In this document: piece after piece, positions 1 through 10,500 of the stretch
How positions within the stretch are numbered: the stretch's first letter is position 1
How the letters are laid out: each line of letters begins with the position of its first letter
From: Anticarsia gemmatalis
Taxonomy: Eukaryota; Arthropoda; Insecta; Lepidoptera; Erebidae
Direction: 5' to 3'
Length of the DNA: 64,000 nt
Assembly: GCF_050436995.1 (NCBI RefSeq)
Contig: NC_134766.1
Span: 8,370,001-8,434,000 of the forward strand
Notes under the pieces: generated by a model
Seen by the model: only the letters and a program-made list of their open reading frames with translations
Told to the model about the DNA's origin: nothing
The model's database searches: none
Translations under genes and position numbers: made by a program

Positions 1-287
1 CGCAGAAAAAATAAAATCAAATACTCCGTTATTGCGTAAAAGAATAACAAACACACATCCACATTCACGCATTTATATTATTAGTAGTATTATTGTTTCA
101 GGGCGACCAACTACTTTTAACTATAAACACATTATGGGTGATGAAAGATATAATGCTGGGAGTAGTACTATGTATTCATTGTGAGAAGTTCTACATGGCT
201 GTTGATGACGCCGAGACTGTTTGTATGAAGAGATTGATTCATGTTGATTGTTCTGGTGTGTATTTTGTACCTATTTTTATTATTTCT
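1..287. other. unassigned left edge
   Basis: AT-rich, with an open frame at 93-299 preceded by an acceptor-like tttcag. The frame runs straight into repeat sequence at its end and shows no family motif. I see no supported feature. Confidence 0.3.
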
Positions 288-346
288 GAGGGCACGTAAA
301 ATGTCGGTCTCGGCGGTCGAAAATAACAGTCGTTAAGCCTGTCTGG
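288..346 (-). repeat. fragment of repeat U (GGCACG/GTCGGTC family)
   Basis: Contains gagggcacgtaaaatgtcgg and cagtcgttaagcc, matching the reverse complement of the better copies at 10580-10850 and 53860-54110. It directly abuts the SINE that follows. Confidence 0.6.
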
Positions 347-642
347 GCAGTGATAGCCGATGGTATAAGTTGGTACCTCCCACGCAAGTGATTGCAGGTT
401 CGAACCGGAAGCAGCACAAACTTTGCGAAGTTATGTGTGTATTAGAATTGTCACTTGTTGCAACGGTGAAGGAATGCCTTGCAAGCCTGAGAGTTCTTTA
501 GAACAGTTCTTGAAGGTATACAACATCCTCAACCCGCACTTCGTCAGCGTGGTGGACTCAAGGCCTAACCCCTCCCTCATTACGGGAGGAGACCCTTGCC
601 TAGCAGTAGCACATTAATGGGTTAAATTTATTTATTTATTTT
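347..642 (+). repeat. near full-length tRNA-headed SINE
   Basis: The head is tRNA-like: gtgatagccgatggtataag (A-box region) and gcaggttcgaaccgg (B box). The body follows, then the tail acccctccctcattacggga and cccttgcctagcag, ending in TTTATTTATTTATTTTA. Tails of the same family recur at 892-982, 8007-8115, 15885-15975 and elsewhere. This is a lepidopteran SINE of the Metulj type by memory; the family name is uncertain. Confidence 0.75.
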
Positions 643-891
643 AGTTTGTGTACAGATATACGCGCATACAATAACATGCTGTAATTACTTTCAGAGAGTG
701 AAAAAGAGTTATGCAAGAAAGTGATGTTTCTAAATCGTGAATCTTTCAGCAAAATGTCTGCATGTGGATTGTTCTACGTTGATGCTATGTTACCGCTAAG
801 ACTCAGTGGATTACTAACTAACCACATTATAGTACTGCTGCAGTTTGCTTTTCTATAAACCAATAAATATTTGTAAAGTTGTGTTTTTTTT

Positions 892-982
892 TAACCTATT
901 TCTGTCCTACTGCTGAGCAAGAGTCTCCTCCCGTAATGAGAGAAAGGCTAGGCCTAGAATCCAACTAGCTGGCCGAATTTAA
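892..982 (-). repeat. SINE tail fragment
   Basis: tctgtcctactgctgagcaa and ctcctcccgtaatgag are the reverse complement of the tail of the SINE at 347-642. The head is missing. Confidence 0.65.
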
Positions 983-1142
983 CTTCGAATATTTGTTTCA
1001 TCTGTAAGTTTTGTCAAAGTATTGTTTCATAACAACTTTAAACTTACTGTTTATACTCAAAGATGTCTTAGTTGAAATACTGCTATGTGTGCACAATGAA
1101 AAACTTTTTTACTCTACTCTCGGCTAAATACCAATCACTTAC

Positions 1143-1267
1143 CCGGGGGTGAGTGTTTCTGAGTACATTTAGCGGTAGTTTATTTATTCAATAGCGTTTG
1201 TTTTGTATGAGTTTCAACGCTATTAAATAGATAAACTACCGCTAAGTGTATGTCAGAAACCGGAGGG
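1143..1267. repeat. palindromic MITE, family A, copy 1
   Basis: Inverted arms carry CTGAGTACATTTAGCGGTAG and TAAACTACCGCTAAGTGTAT, with an inner pair AATAGCGTT/AACGCTATT. The same arms occur at 2505-2634 and 60280-60355. There is no coding capacity. Confidence 0.8.
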
Positions 1268-1739
1268 TAGACACATTGTAGGGTAGATGGACAATAAAAC
1301 GAAAACAAAAGTTTAAAATTATATGTACTATCGATAACTTACATTAGATCACATAACATAATATTACAATTCAGGAGCTAGTCATATGTACCTACGACAT
1401 TTTCACATTAAATACACGTAGCGAGTTGTACTCACTAATTAGTATATAAATACTTACTTATATATAAAATAACGCCTATATTCACATAGAAGATAGACAG
1501 TGTATTACACAAGTATTTTTACTTAGTAAAATAATCTTTGCCGCCTGGCTTTGAGTTTTATTCAGGCTGCCCAAGTGGCTTCGCCTTACATGTTATAAGC
1601 AACTAACAGTGAAACTCCCAGTATTTGGGTTCTTACAAATGAAATCGGACTCCACTTGTATTATACTTGCAACTGAACAAAATTGAACTGAAAACTTGTA
1701 TTGTATATACTATATGGGCCTCTCTGGCCTACGTGAGGG

Positions 1740-1923
1740 AATAGGGGAAGGTTCATAACTGACGTAAGATGCGTCGGGCGTAACTTAATTTGTATGGGCT
1801 TCGCACTGACGCATCATCGGTTGAGTGTGAACGGTCGAGTGTTTTTCTATACATTTGTCTGTTTTGGCGTCGCGCGACCGATAATACGCGACGTATGTTC
1901 CGTCAGGTATGAACTTTCCCTGG
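1740..1923. repeat. MITE with AGGGAAAGTTCAT-type inverted ends
   Basis: The left end aggggaaggttcataactga and the right end gtcaggtatgaactttccct are imperfect inverted repeats. The enclosed bases repeat GACGCATC/GCGACG motifs. The open frame at 1794-2054 lies mostly inside it and is not considered a gene. Confidence 0.6.
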
Positions 1924-2504
1924 GTTACGGTTTGATAGGCCGCGAAGAGCCTGTGGACACTAGCAAGCATTCGTCAGGAGTAAATGTAATCGAAATATTG
2001 AACGATGAGCAAAAGAGATCATGTTTAGCGTCCCTCTACACTCAGTTTAGTTAGTAATAAGAATAAATATGTAGTATATGTATATGGTATCAGATAATAT
2101 AAAATTATATATTATTATGAAAAATGTATATTATTAAATCCTGAATTACTTTTACAATCGGCTACACAATAATGATAAAAATTCATACTGTCTTATTACT
2201 AAAGTCCATATGTTTATTTGTCCTTCTTTCACGTAAAAACGGCTGATCCGTTTTTGATTAACTTGGCATGGTGATGTAATAAATACCAAAGGACAATAAT
2301 AAATATTTTTATATGGCTTAAAACCAGAAAACACGGTGTTTTGACACTTTTTTCGTGCGTAGTTACACATGCCTATATTAAATTCATTATATCGGCACCA
2401 AATAAAATATTAATAAAATCATTTGAGCCAATTATTCTTCAAGGAACAAAATGTCCTGGAACATGTTTTGCACGTCGGGTGAAATAGTGCGACGTTGTCA
2501 GACT

Positions 2505-2634
2505 TATGCCCGGTTTCTGAGGCACATTATTTTAGCGGTAGTTTATCAAATCTATTAAACAGTCATGATTGTATGAGCTTAAATGCTATTGAATAGATAA
2601 ACTACCGCTAAATGTACCTCAGAAACCAAGGGTT
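2505..2634. repeat. palindromic MITE, family A, copy 2
   Basis: cggtttctgaggcacat on the left and aatgtacctcagaaaccaag on the right, with TTTAGCGGTAGTTTAT/ATAAACTACCGCTAAA arms, as in copy 1. Confidence 0.8.
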
Positions 2635-2800
2635 AGCTTTTCTTCGCTTTGCTCGTCTCTAAGGACACAAGTCGCGCCTTATCGCTAGATACATTACATA
2701 CACAAATTAGAGCTTCATTTCGCTCAATGAAAATTATAAAAATACATATCTAAATACATTTATTGCTACATATACATTTGAAAAGTATACAATACATTTG

Positions 2801-3262
2801 ATAATAGGGATGATGAATGTAATAAAAATAAAATTATAATTAGTCCATCAAACATAAAAATATTTGACACGTATATTTTTTCATTTTCCAAACAAACGAA
2901 AGATTTAGCTAAAATTCATATAGTTTGAGTGGAGGCTAATTACGTCCAAACTCAGTGCTAACTGTACCTAGTCGTGACGTCACGATTGTATAGCCAACAT
3001 TATAGTAAAAAAAAACCGGTCTACTGGATTCGCCCAAAAAGGGTTTTTCGTACTATTTTGAATAAAAAATCACGTTTAAAATATCAACTGTCTTGCTATC
3101 ATGACTCTTGAGATACAGCCCGAAGCCAAAAAGACAACGAAATCTTAGTAATATGCTCTCGTTTTACCATTTGGACACGAACAATGAAAACTCGTATCTA
3201 ATATCTTCGTTCTATACATCCTGACGGACTAAAAATTAAAAATTAGTCATCATCCCTATTAT
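2801..3262. repeat. 462-bp MITE with ATAATAGGGATGATGA ends
   Basis: ATAATAGGGATGATGA at 2801-2816 is the exact reverse complement of TCATCATCCCTATTAT at 3247-3262. The similarity continues inwards (ATTAGTCCATCA on the left, TGACGGACTAAAAATT on the right), giving imperfect arms of about 50 bp. There is no coding potential inside. Confidence 0.7.
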
Positions 3263-3339
3263 ATTTTTGACTACAAAATCTAGGTCATATTGCTAGCTCC
3301 TAGACTAAAGGACATCTAAGATTAAATATCAAGGGGCAT

Positions 3340-4215
3340 TCCTACTCACATTCAAGACAAGACAATTGGGACAAAAATTATATGTGGGGTGTTTTCTCAG
3401 AAACTACTGTACCGATTATAATATTTTTTCCAAAGATACATTTGAGTAACATAGACACTTTTATTGTTAAAAATTGGAATATAATAATAATGACCAACGG
3501 TCAAAAGTTTTATTTGATGTCATCATTGTCCTATTGTCCTTTCGCAGTGAGTTAATATATCGTTCTGTTAAGACAACGGGACAATAAAATTAATCGGAAT
3601 ACTATTAGTGTAGGTGTTTGATGCCTTCATTGTCATGACAATGGGGCAACCAATCAGTGTAACTATAGATACCTGATGCCAACACTGTCCTAGAATCCAT
3701 TGACAGTAAAAGTTCATTTTAAATTCAGTCAAATACAATAAAATTATCAGAACATAGTATTGTTGTCTGATGCCGTCATTGTCATTGAATGACAAGAGAC
3801 AATCATTGTGTTTGGCAAAATATGACACGGACATTCCATATATGGATGACCACTTTGTATTTGAGCTGAGCGTCTCCGTGCTTTAGAGGGCACGTTAAAA
3901 GTCGGTCCCGGTTGTTATCAATTAAGATAACAGTAGTTAAGCCATGTCAAAGGCTTTCAGGTTTGATTCACTTTGACATCAGATTGACTACAAATTACAC
4001 AGGACAATAAAATATAGATTACTATTGGTTTATCCGATGTCTTCATTGTCATATGTTACTATGAAGTATTTTTTACACTTGTTTAACAGGACAACGGGAC
4101 AATTAACCTTTCAAAAGCCATCAAGGATAGAAAACATTACTTCTTGCCCTAATCAGTTCTGAGGCATACTTATTTCCCTTCTATAATTGTCCTACTGTCC
4201 CTTTTTGTCCTTTTG
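3340..4215. repeat. degenerate array of opposed ATTGTCC / GGACAAT motifs
   Basis: Repeating blocks of GATG(T/C)C..TCATTGTC(C) with GACAA.GGGACAATAA in opposite orientation. GATGYC starts near 3515, 3620, 3675, 3769 and 4036, with more copies flanking the fold-back at 4690 and 5241. The array is interrupted by a repeat U fragment (3838-3985). It reads like a decayed tandem array of 50-100 bp units, each partly palindromic. No known family comes to mind. Confidence 0.55.
3838..3985 (-). repeat. repeat U fragment inserted in the ATTGTCC array
   Basis: gagctgagcgtctccgtgct, agggcacgttaaaagtcggt and aagccatgtcaaaggc match the reverse complement of the copy at 53860-54110. Confidence 0.7.
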
Positions 4216-4738
4216 TCCTATCGTATAGGTTTTTGAGTCTAGCTCGTCTCTCATTCATACAAGACAATATGGCGATTATAGTACGCGCCGCTTGAAACTA
4301 TAGTCATAGCCGAAAGCAGAAAAAGTATTTCAATATAAGCGATGCTCAAAAGTATTTCTGTCGCTACGATACTAGTCAAAGTGACAAGGACATCATGATA
4401 CTTGATAAAATACTAGCTCGATAACTTAGTAGAAAGTCTTGGCATGCACGATTCATTTAATTATAATTAAGAATTCAATTCTAAAATACAGTAGCTGTAT
4501 CGCAAACGTCAGCTGCTTAAGCCTGTAGTTCATTAATGCTCTAAATTATAATTAGTATACCGCCGCCAACAGCGAACCTTGCTTACAAAGCTCTGTACTA
4601 AGTTGTCGGACTATGCTTACTTAAACCTTATATTTCTGCGTTCAGGCGTCAGACAAACAAAGTTAAGTGGCGCGTACTACACGATGTTAGATGTCATCAT
4701 TGTCCTATCTCATTGAAGATTACATACACTTTCTACAA

Positions 4739-5263
4739 GACAGTAAGACAATAAATCATTTTGACATATCGCACTAATAATACTAGAGTGTAAGGTCAAT
4801 TTGGGTAACTTTGAATCATTTGGGTAACATTGACAGTGGGAATATGAACCAGTTTCGATTATTTATTCATATGAAACCAACACAATTGAGAAAGGTTTAT
4901 TTTAGTTTTGCAAACTTTTATCAATTGTGTTGGTTTCATATGAAAAAATAATCGAAACTAGTTCAAATTCCCACTGTCAGTGTTACCCAAATGATTCAAA
5001 GTTACCCAGGTTGACTGTGACTAAAATACGACTTTTATCAGAATCGACGATAGAATTGTTTATCATTCCCTATTACGGGTACAAAAAAACTAAATGCTCT
5101 TTGTGTTTTAAAAATGAATTGGAAGAGATTATTTAGTTACTAATAAATAACAAAGATATGGTATGGTTATAGTGTTAAGTCCAGTTGAAGTTTTGTTGTC
5201 TTTTTGAATTACATTATTTTATTATTAGTGCGATATGTCATATGTCATCATTGCCCTACTGTC
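4739..5263. repeat. nested fold-back element
   Basis: The inner arms 4795-4889 and 4921-5015 (95 bp each) are close inverted copies around a 31-nt spacer. The outer arms 4739-4783 and 5220-5263 share GACATATCGCACTAATAAT inverted, plus a more diverged GACAGTA.G.CAAT stretch that belongs to the ATTGTCC motif family. The RNA would form one long hairpin. The open frame at 4927-5136 is a shadow of the right arm. Confidence 0.75.
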
Positions 5264-5427
5264 CTGTCCTATTGTAAAATGTTAAATTTTGTGTCTAACT
5301 TTTATCCGATTCCTTCCTAGAAGGTTTTTCTGCGTCTGGTTTTCGGCCTAACAGGTCGCGTTTGTCGCCGCTGTTCGTCTGAAATAATTAAAAACATTTG
5401 AATACCCATAAAATCTATCTTATTATA

Positions 5428-5639
5428 TTAGGTCGGGAAAAAGTCTCTTCGCATTATAGTATGTATGAACTTGTAATAAAATCTTTCCGATACACAAAAA
5501 AGCTCGATATTTGGGTACCTCACAAGCTCACTGAAAGAAACCTAATGAACCGTGTACTCATTTGTGATTCTTGAAGCCAAAGAGATTTTATTACAAGTTC
5601 ATACATACTATAATTCGAAAGACTTTTTCCCCGACCTAA
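5428..5639. mobile_element. mariner-type MITE, 212 bp, with TA target duplication
   Basis: Ends TTAGGTCGGGAAAAAGTC and GACTTTTTCCCCGACCTAA are inverted, flanked by TA on both sides (5426-5427, 5640-5641). Subterminal arms (TATGTATGAACTTGTAATAA) are also inverted. This end type is familiar from lepidopteran mariner elements. No transposase is left. A second copy lies at 23608-23766 and a 5' fragment at 52825-52873. Confidence 0.85.
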
Positions 5640-5779
5640 TAATATACAATAACCCATGCAAAAGACAGTCTGACTATTATGCTTTTATAGGTAAACTACT
5701 GAACTGACTAAAAACTGAAAAATAATTAAAATACATTCGCAAATATATATTCCTTTAGCTGCACACCAAAACTAGTTTA

Positions 5780-5860
5780 CTATAACAAACATGATGCCAC
5801 AGCCGATCAGGTCTCCGATTCGAGTCTCAGGTCATGCAAAGTTTATTCGGTTTATATTAT
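5780..5860 (+). repeat. possible worn tRNA-like SINE head
   Basis: ccgattcgagtctcaggtca resembles a B box and closing stem, but the remaining stems do not fold. Low certainty. Confidence 0.25.
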
Positions 5861-6145
5861 TTCCATTTAAGAAATTCTCAGTAGCCTTTGTAAATAAATA
5901 TCGACACCCAGGTGTATCACAACTCTGCTTATGTACGTAACTCATGTTACATACATTTACTCTATTTGCGTGTTTATAACACAGCTATGGAAAACACATA
6001 AAATAATAGTCTTTTATACAAAAAAACACACGTAAGTACATGCAAACTGACAGCGGATTCCAATAATATATTCTTAGATAAGTCTATTTCAATACAACGA
6101 CCGCCCGCGTAAATTGTAATTGTTGCCACACTATAATATGATTCA

Positions 6146-6204
6146 ATTCGAAATTGTAGTTCCTGAGATTAACACGTTCAAATAAACAAACTCTTCAGCT
6201 TTAT
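6146..6204 (-). mobile_element. Helitron end fragment
   Basis: tgtagttcctgagattaaca and caaactcttcagctttata match the end of the longer Helitron copies (for example 6595-6775) and butt directly against the following SINE. Confidence 0.6.
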
Positions 6205-6392
6205 ACTATGGCGCAATGGATAAGTTCGCCACGCCACTACCATTGCGACGGGAGCCGTGGGTTTGATTCCAACACGGAACAATTATTTATACGTATCCAC
6301 AAATAGTTATTTCAGGTCTGGTTGTACTTTGTGCCCGTTGTTGTATATTTGTAAAAGTCCCCGCGACAAAAGAGCGGGAGTTAACTTTACGA
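6205..6392 (+). repeat. SINE, 'GGCGCAGTGGTTAAG' family, copy 1
   Basis: tRNA-like head (tggcgcaatggataagttcg; B box gtgggtttgattccaac), then acaattattt and tccacaaatagttattt, then ggtctggttgtactttgtg and gtccccgcgacaaaagag. Other copies: 15591, 22508, 38597, 39618, 47321, 63883. Confidence 0.85.
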
Positions 6393-6594
6393 AAGAAAAA
6401 AATCGTTTCAGGTGTCTTATCTAAAGATGTATTATTGAAATCGGCGGTAACTTGTATACAGAAAATAGATTATTATACATGCACAATCACCCATGCATAT
6501 AATAATATGTAGTTAGAAAAAGTAAAGGAGTATTGTTATATACTATCACGATGCGCAGTTTTCAATTTGTGCAAATAAGCCAAAACATATTTTA

Positions 6595-6775
6595 CTAGCT
6601 GACCCGCGCAACTTCGCTTGCGTCACATAAGAGAGAATGGGTCAAAATTTTCACCGTCTTTGTAACATTTTTTATTGCTACTCTGAATTTTTCAAATCGG
6701 ACCAGTAGTTCCTGAGATTAGCGCGTTCAACCAAACAAACAAACAAACTCTTCAGCTTTGTAATATTAGTATAGA
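6595..6775 (-). mobile_element. non-autonomous Helitron (TC...CTAG), internally deleted
   Basis: Read on the minus strand it starts TCTATACTAATATTAC and ends with the hairpin CGCAA-GCGAAG-TTGCG, GGGTCAG, CTAG. The plus-strand flanks are A and T, the Helitron target. There is a (CAAA)n stretch near the 5' end. Confidence 0.8.
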
Positions 6776-7134
6776 TAATAGTTAAAATACACAGAAGTAA
6801 ATATGCATTTAGAGTTAATATAAAAGCAAAGGTGTTAAACGAGTTTTCATATGAATTCACCTTATGATTGAGTTGCCGTTTCATTGGCCTGTATACATCT
6901 ATTGCAGATGATTAAGGTGGCGTCAGAAATTAGGCATCACTTGAGTTGCCGTTTATGTCTCAAAAAAGGGGACTTATCTATCAGTAAAATCAGTTGAGTT
7001 GCAATTTTGACAGCAGTTTTCATACATTGAAACATTTATTTGTTGGTATAACACTTCTAAGCATGTATTATACGTATTGTTTTACCACATCTATAAGATA
7101 GTCTATCTGATATAATTATAACAGTTTTTTTTAC

Positions 7135-7328
7135 CGGCGCCTTCGTCCGCCACCTGAATTTATCCATGGGAATGCGTCATTTTCCCGGGGTAAAAAGTAG
7201 CCTATGTCCTTTCTCGGGTATCAAAATATATCCATACCAAATTTCATGTAAATTGGTTCACTAGTTTAGGCGTGATTGAGTTACAGGCAGACAAACAGAG
7301 TTACTTTCGCATTTATAATATTATATAA
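7135..7328 (-). mobile_element. Helitron-like repeat, 'GACGAAGTCGCG' family, truncated
   Basis: ccgccacctgaatttatcca, aatgcgtcattttcccgggg and actttcgcatttataatat match the copy at 55600-55830. The 3' CTAG end is lost. Confidence 0.65.
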
Positions 7329-7510
7329 GTAAATAAGTGATAAGTATATAAGTATGGATTAGGCTACCTGAAACTTATTAATAAACTGTAAAATAACGAT
7401 AAATAAAGTAAATCCTTATCAAAACTCATGATTCAAAGTTAGTGTTAGTACACTCACACCGGTGCACGTTAAAAAACACGTGCTCTAAGACTAGCTACAT
7501 AAAATTTGTC

Positions 7511-10500
7511 TTACTTTTTGGCTATACTCACTGAGTCCATGTCACTCGAGTCGTCTGTGTCTGAGGTAGAGTCTGTATCGTAATGTCCCAGCCCGGGGAG
7601 TATGCCTATACACCGGAGAGCACCCACTGTTTTCACGTTTGAAACGATTTCTGGTTCAGTGCTGTGGAAAACATAAAAAAAATTATTCAAATACATGTAT
7701 TTTTGTTGATTTTGTAACTACCTTGTTTTTATATAATACATCTGTCCCACTTAGAGCGAAAAATATATTTTACTTTACTTAATACTTTAATGAACTCGAC
7801 TAGGATAACATTATAATTAAACCAATATACGTCTGATATACATAACAGGATATACGCCTGGCCAAACTAATGAGCTCCGAAAAAATCGCTGAATCACGAA
7901 TAGTATGAACAGATTGCGGTACTTTTATGTATGTTTAATTACAAATAATAATCACTCATTCGAATGATGAAGGAAAAACATCGTGATGCAATCTCACATG
8001 CATGAGAGTTCTTCAAAAAGTTCCCAACCAGCACTTGGCCAGTGTAGTAGAATCAGGGCCTAATACCTCCCTCATTGCTGGAGGATACTCTTGCCCAGCA
8101 ATGGGTTAAATTTCTTTACTTAATTTATTTATTATAATAATAAGGATTAAAGCATGTCGTATATAATAATCAAAATTAAGTGCAGTGTCAATTCTCACCT
8201 TTTAGGTTGTCCATTAGTTTTGGTTGCCGGTGCACTCTTAGCTGGTACTTCTTTCTGTGTCTCCATCTCACTCGCCTTGCGTTTCCGTACCACCGCCTGT
8301 AATTTACAAGAAACACGTTTAATATTCACTTCAAGATACTTTTTCACTAATAACCCTAAAGATCAATTATTGTTGAAATACATCCATACTTCGCCATTAA
8401 CAATGTTAGTCCCATGTAATAGAGGGCGAGTTTATTGCCATTGACCCGACACGTTACCAACTCTGAGCTACTATTGACAATATTCTAATGCAAATTAGTA
8501 AAGCATAATAGCACTTTGCACGACCCGGGAAAAAACCCTCAAGATCAGTCGTATAAGTCTAGGGTGGCATATTCCGTCTATACCTACTTAAACCGACATT
8601 TTTAAAAACGCTGCAACTGGATTATATCGATTATTATTTCAAATAGAAAGTTTAACTCCATAGACGGAATAATATGCCACACTGACTATACATGCTGTAT
8701 CCGAATTGCGCAGTCTACAAAGGCAATCAATTGTACGTAATTGAAGAAGGTCATAAGTTGATCTCTCACCCCTTGCAGTTTACTCTTCTGTGTCTGTGCC
8801 TGTGACGTGGCCTGCGTGCTCCGCGCTGGGGCGATCTGAGCGCGCAGACGGATCATCTCCTCACTCTCCGCTAGGTTTGACACACGCTCCCTGCAAATGT
8901 AAACCAAATAATAGTCACAACAGTTTTAGAGAAAACTTTACTAAATTATAAAATTGAAGAGTTTGTTTGAATGTGCCAATCTCAGAAACTATTGGTTTGT
9001 TTAGAAAAATATACAAAAAAATTGTGTCTGTTTATTGAGCAAGGCTACATCATATTACACGATGTCTAACAGAAGGGAAGTAAGGGAAAAGCTAATGTCC
9101 ACGCAGGCGAAGCCAAAGACGATAATCGCCATAATTAATATTAATTTTCGACACAAAACAAAGTTTAATCTCTCTAACTTAAAACAGATCTTTGAACCGC
9201 ATCAGCATAACTGTGGATTTTTCTCAAGAGCTTAAATTTCAGACTCCGCAAAACATCGATTAGCTCCGATGAGAAACAGCTCTGTTACAACCTGACTTAC
9301 AATCTCAGCAAAATCCATCCTCTTAACTTTACACGCATATATCTTAAGCAATTACCTGAACTCCTGCATCTCCCGTTGTTCTTCAATAGATATTTGTTGA
9401 GCAGCCTTAGCTTTGGACCGCTCCACTAGGTCCAGGAAGCCAACTTCATCATCGTCCAGCCCACGGATCATGTTCTCTGTTGAATTAAACAATGAATGTC
9501 AAGATTTATTAATGTGAATAAAGCAAGGGAAGCGTGTAAGGCTAGTAGTAAGTCGCGTTCTATGTCTTGAATGTTATTATGTTTGAATATGTTACTGTAA
9601 AAGCCCGAACTGTGGCAAATCCTAAGATTTTCCGGTAAAACCTAAGATTTACCAACTCTCAATGGTAAAAGTCCGAACAAGCCAGAGTTTAAAAACTATG
9701 TTACGATATAAAAAAAACCTCCTTCACAACTATGTTTATAATTATTTCACGGTATAATTATATACTGTGACATACTTCTAAAGAAGGAGTTTTGGGCAAA
9801 GCGACATGGGTAGGTTAGGTTAGAAGGCTAAGGTGGGAGCGAGCGAAGCGAAGCTCCCACCTTAGTCTTCGTGGTTATTTCTTTTTAACCACCCAGAAGG
9901 AGGAGCCCCGCGAAGCGGAGCTCCGGCGACATCTCGACATCATCAAGTGAATATAGGTAAAAGTTCGAAATAAAAGAATTGTTCGGACTTTTACCACTGC
10001 GAGTTGGTAAATCTTAGGTTATACCGGAAAATCTTAGGATTTACCACCGTTCGGGCTTTTACAGTAACAAATACATAATTAAGAAATTCACACAACTACA
10101 TATTTCACCCTATTTAACACACTAAATTCACACTATTTAATGTAGTACATTAAATTGTACCCTAATTATATCAAATCGCATTTATTTATCAAGCAGACTG
10201 AGACTCCTTTCCACCTTCTTTCTGTATATCTACATACATTTAACCTATCTTGGGTCAACTGCTGGGCAAAAATCTCCTCTCGAAATAAGGGAGAGGTAAG
10301 GCTTTAAGTCTACCATGCTGACCAAGTATGGGTTGGATTTCCATGGTCTCAAAAAATGTGTTAAAGAACTTTTAAGACTTGAAGTCTGTCTTATGGTGTT
10401 TTCCTTCTAAATTTTAACAAGTGATATTTATTTTGAATACACACATGACTTAAAAGTAATTTGTGTTTTTGCCTCAGGTCAGAAATCCATGTTTATTGGT

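Noticed and set aside
93..299. 68-residue open frame after an acceptor-like tttcag
   Set aside because: It ends inside repeat U sequence, has no family motif, and no partner exon is visible.
1794..2054. 86-residue open frame, GC-richer than surroundings
   Set aside because: Most of it lies within a MITE whose inverted ends can be seen at about 1740 and 1923.
3340..4215. Regularly spaced short repeats resembling a CRISPR array
   Set aside because: Motifs are degenerate, occur in both orientations and at irregular spacing, and the DNA is from an insect.
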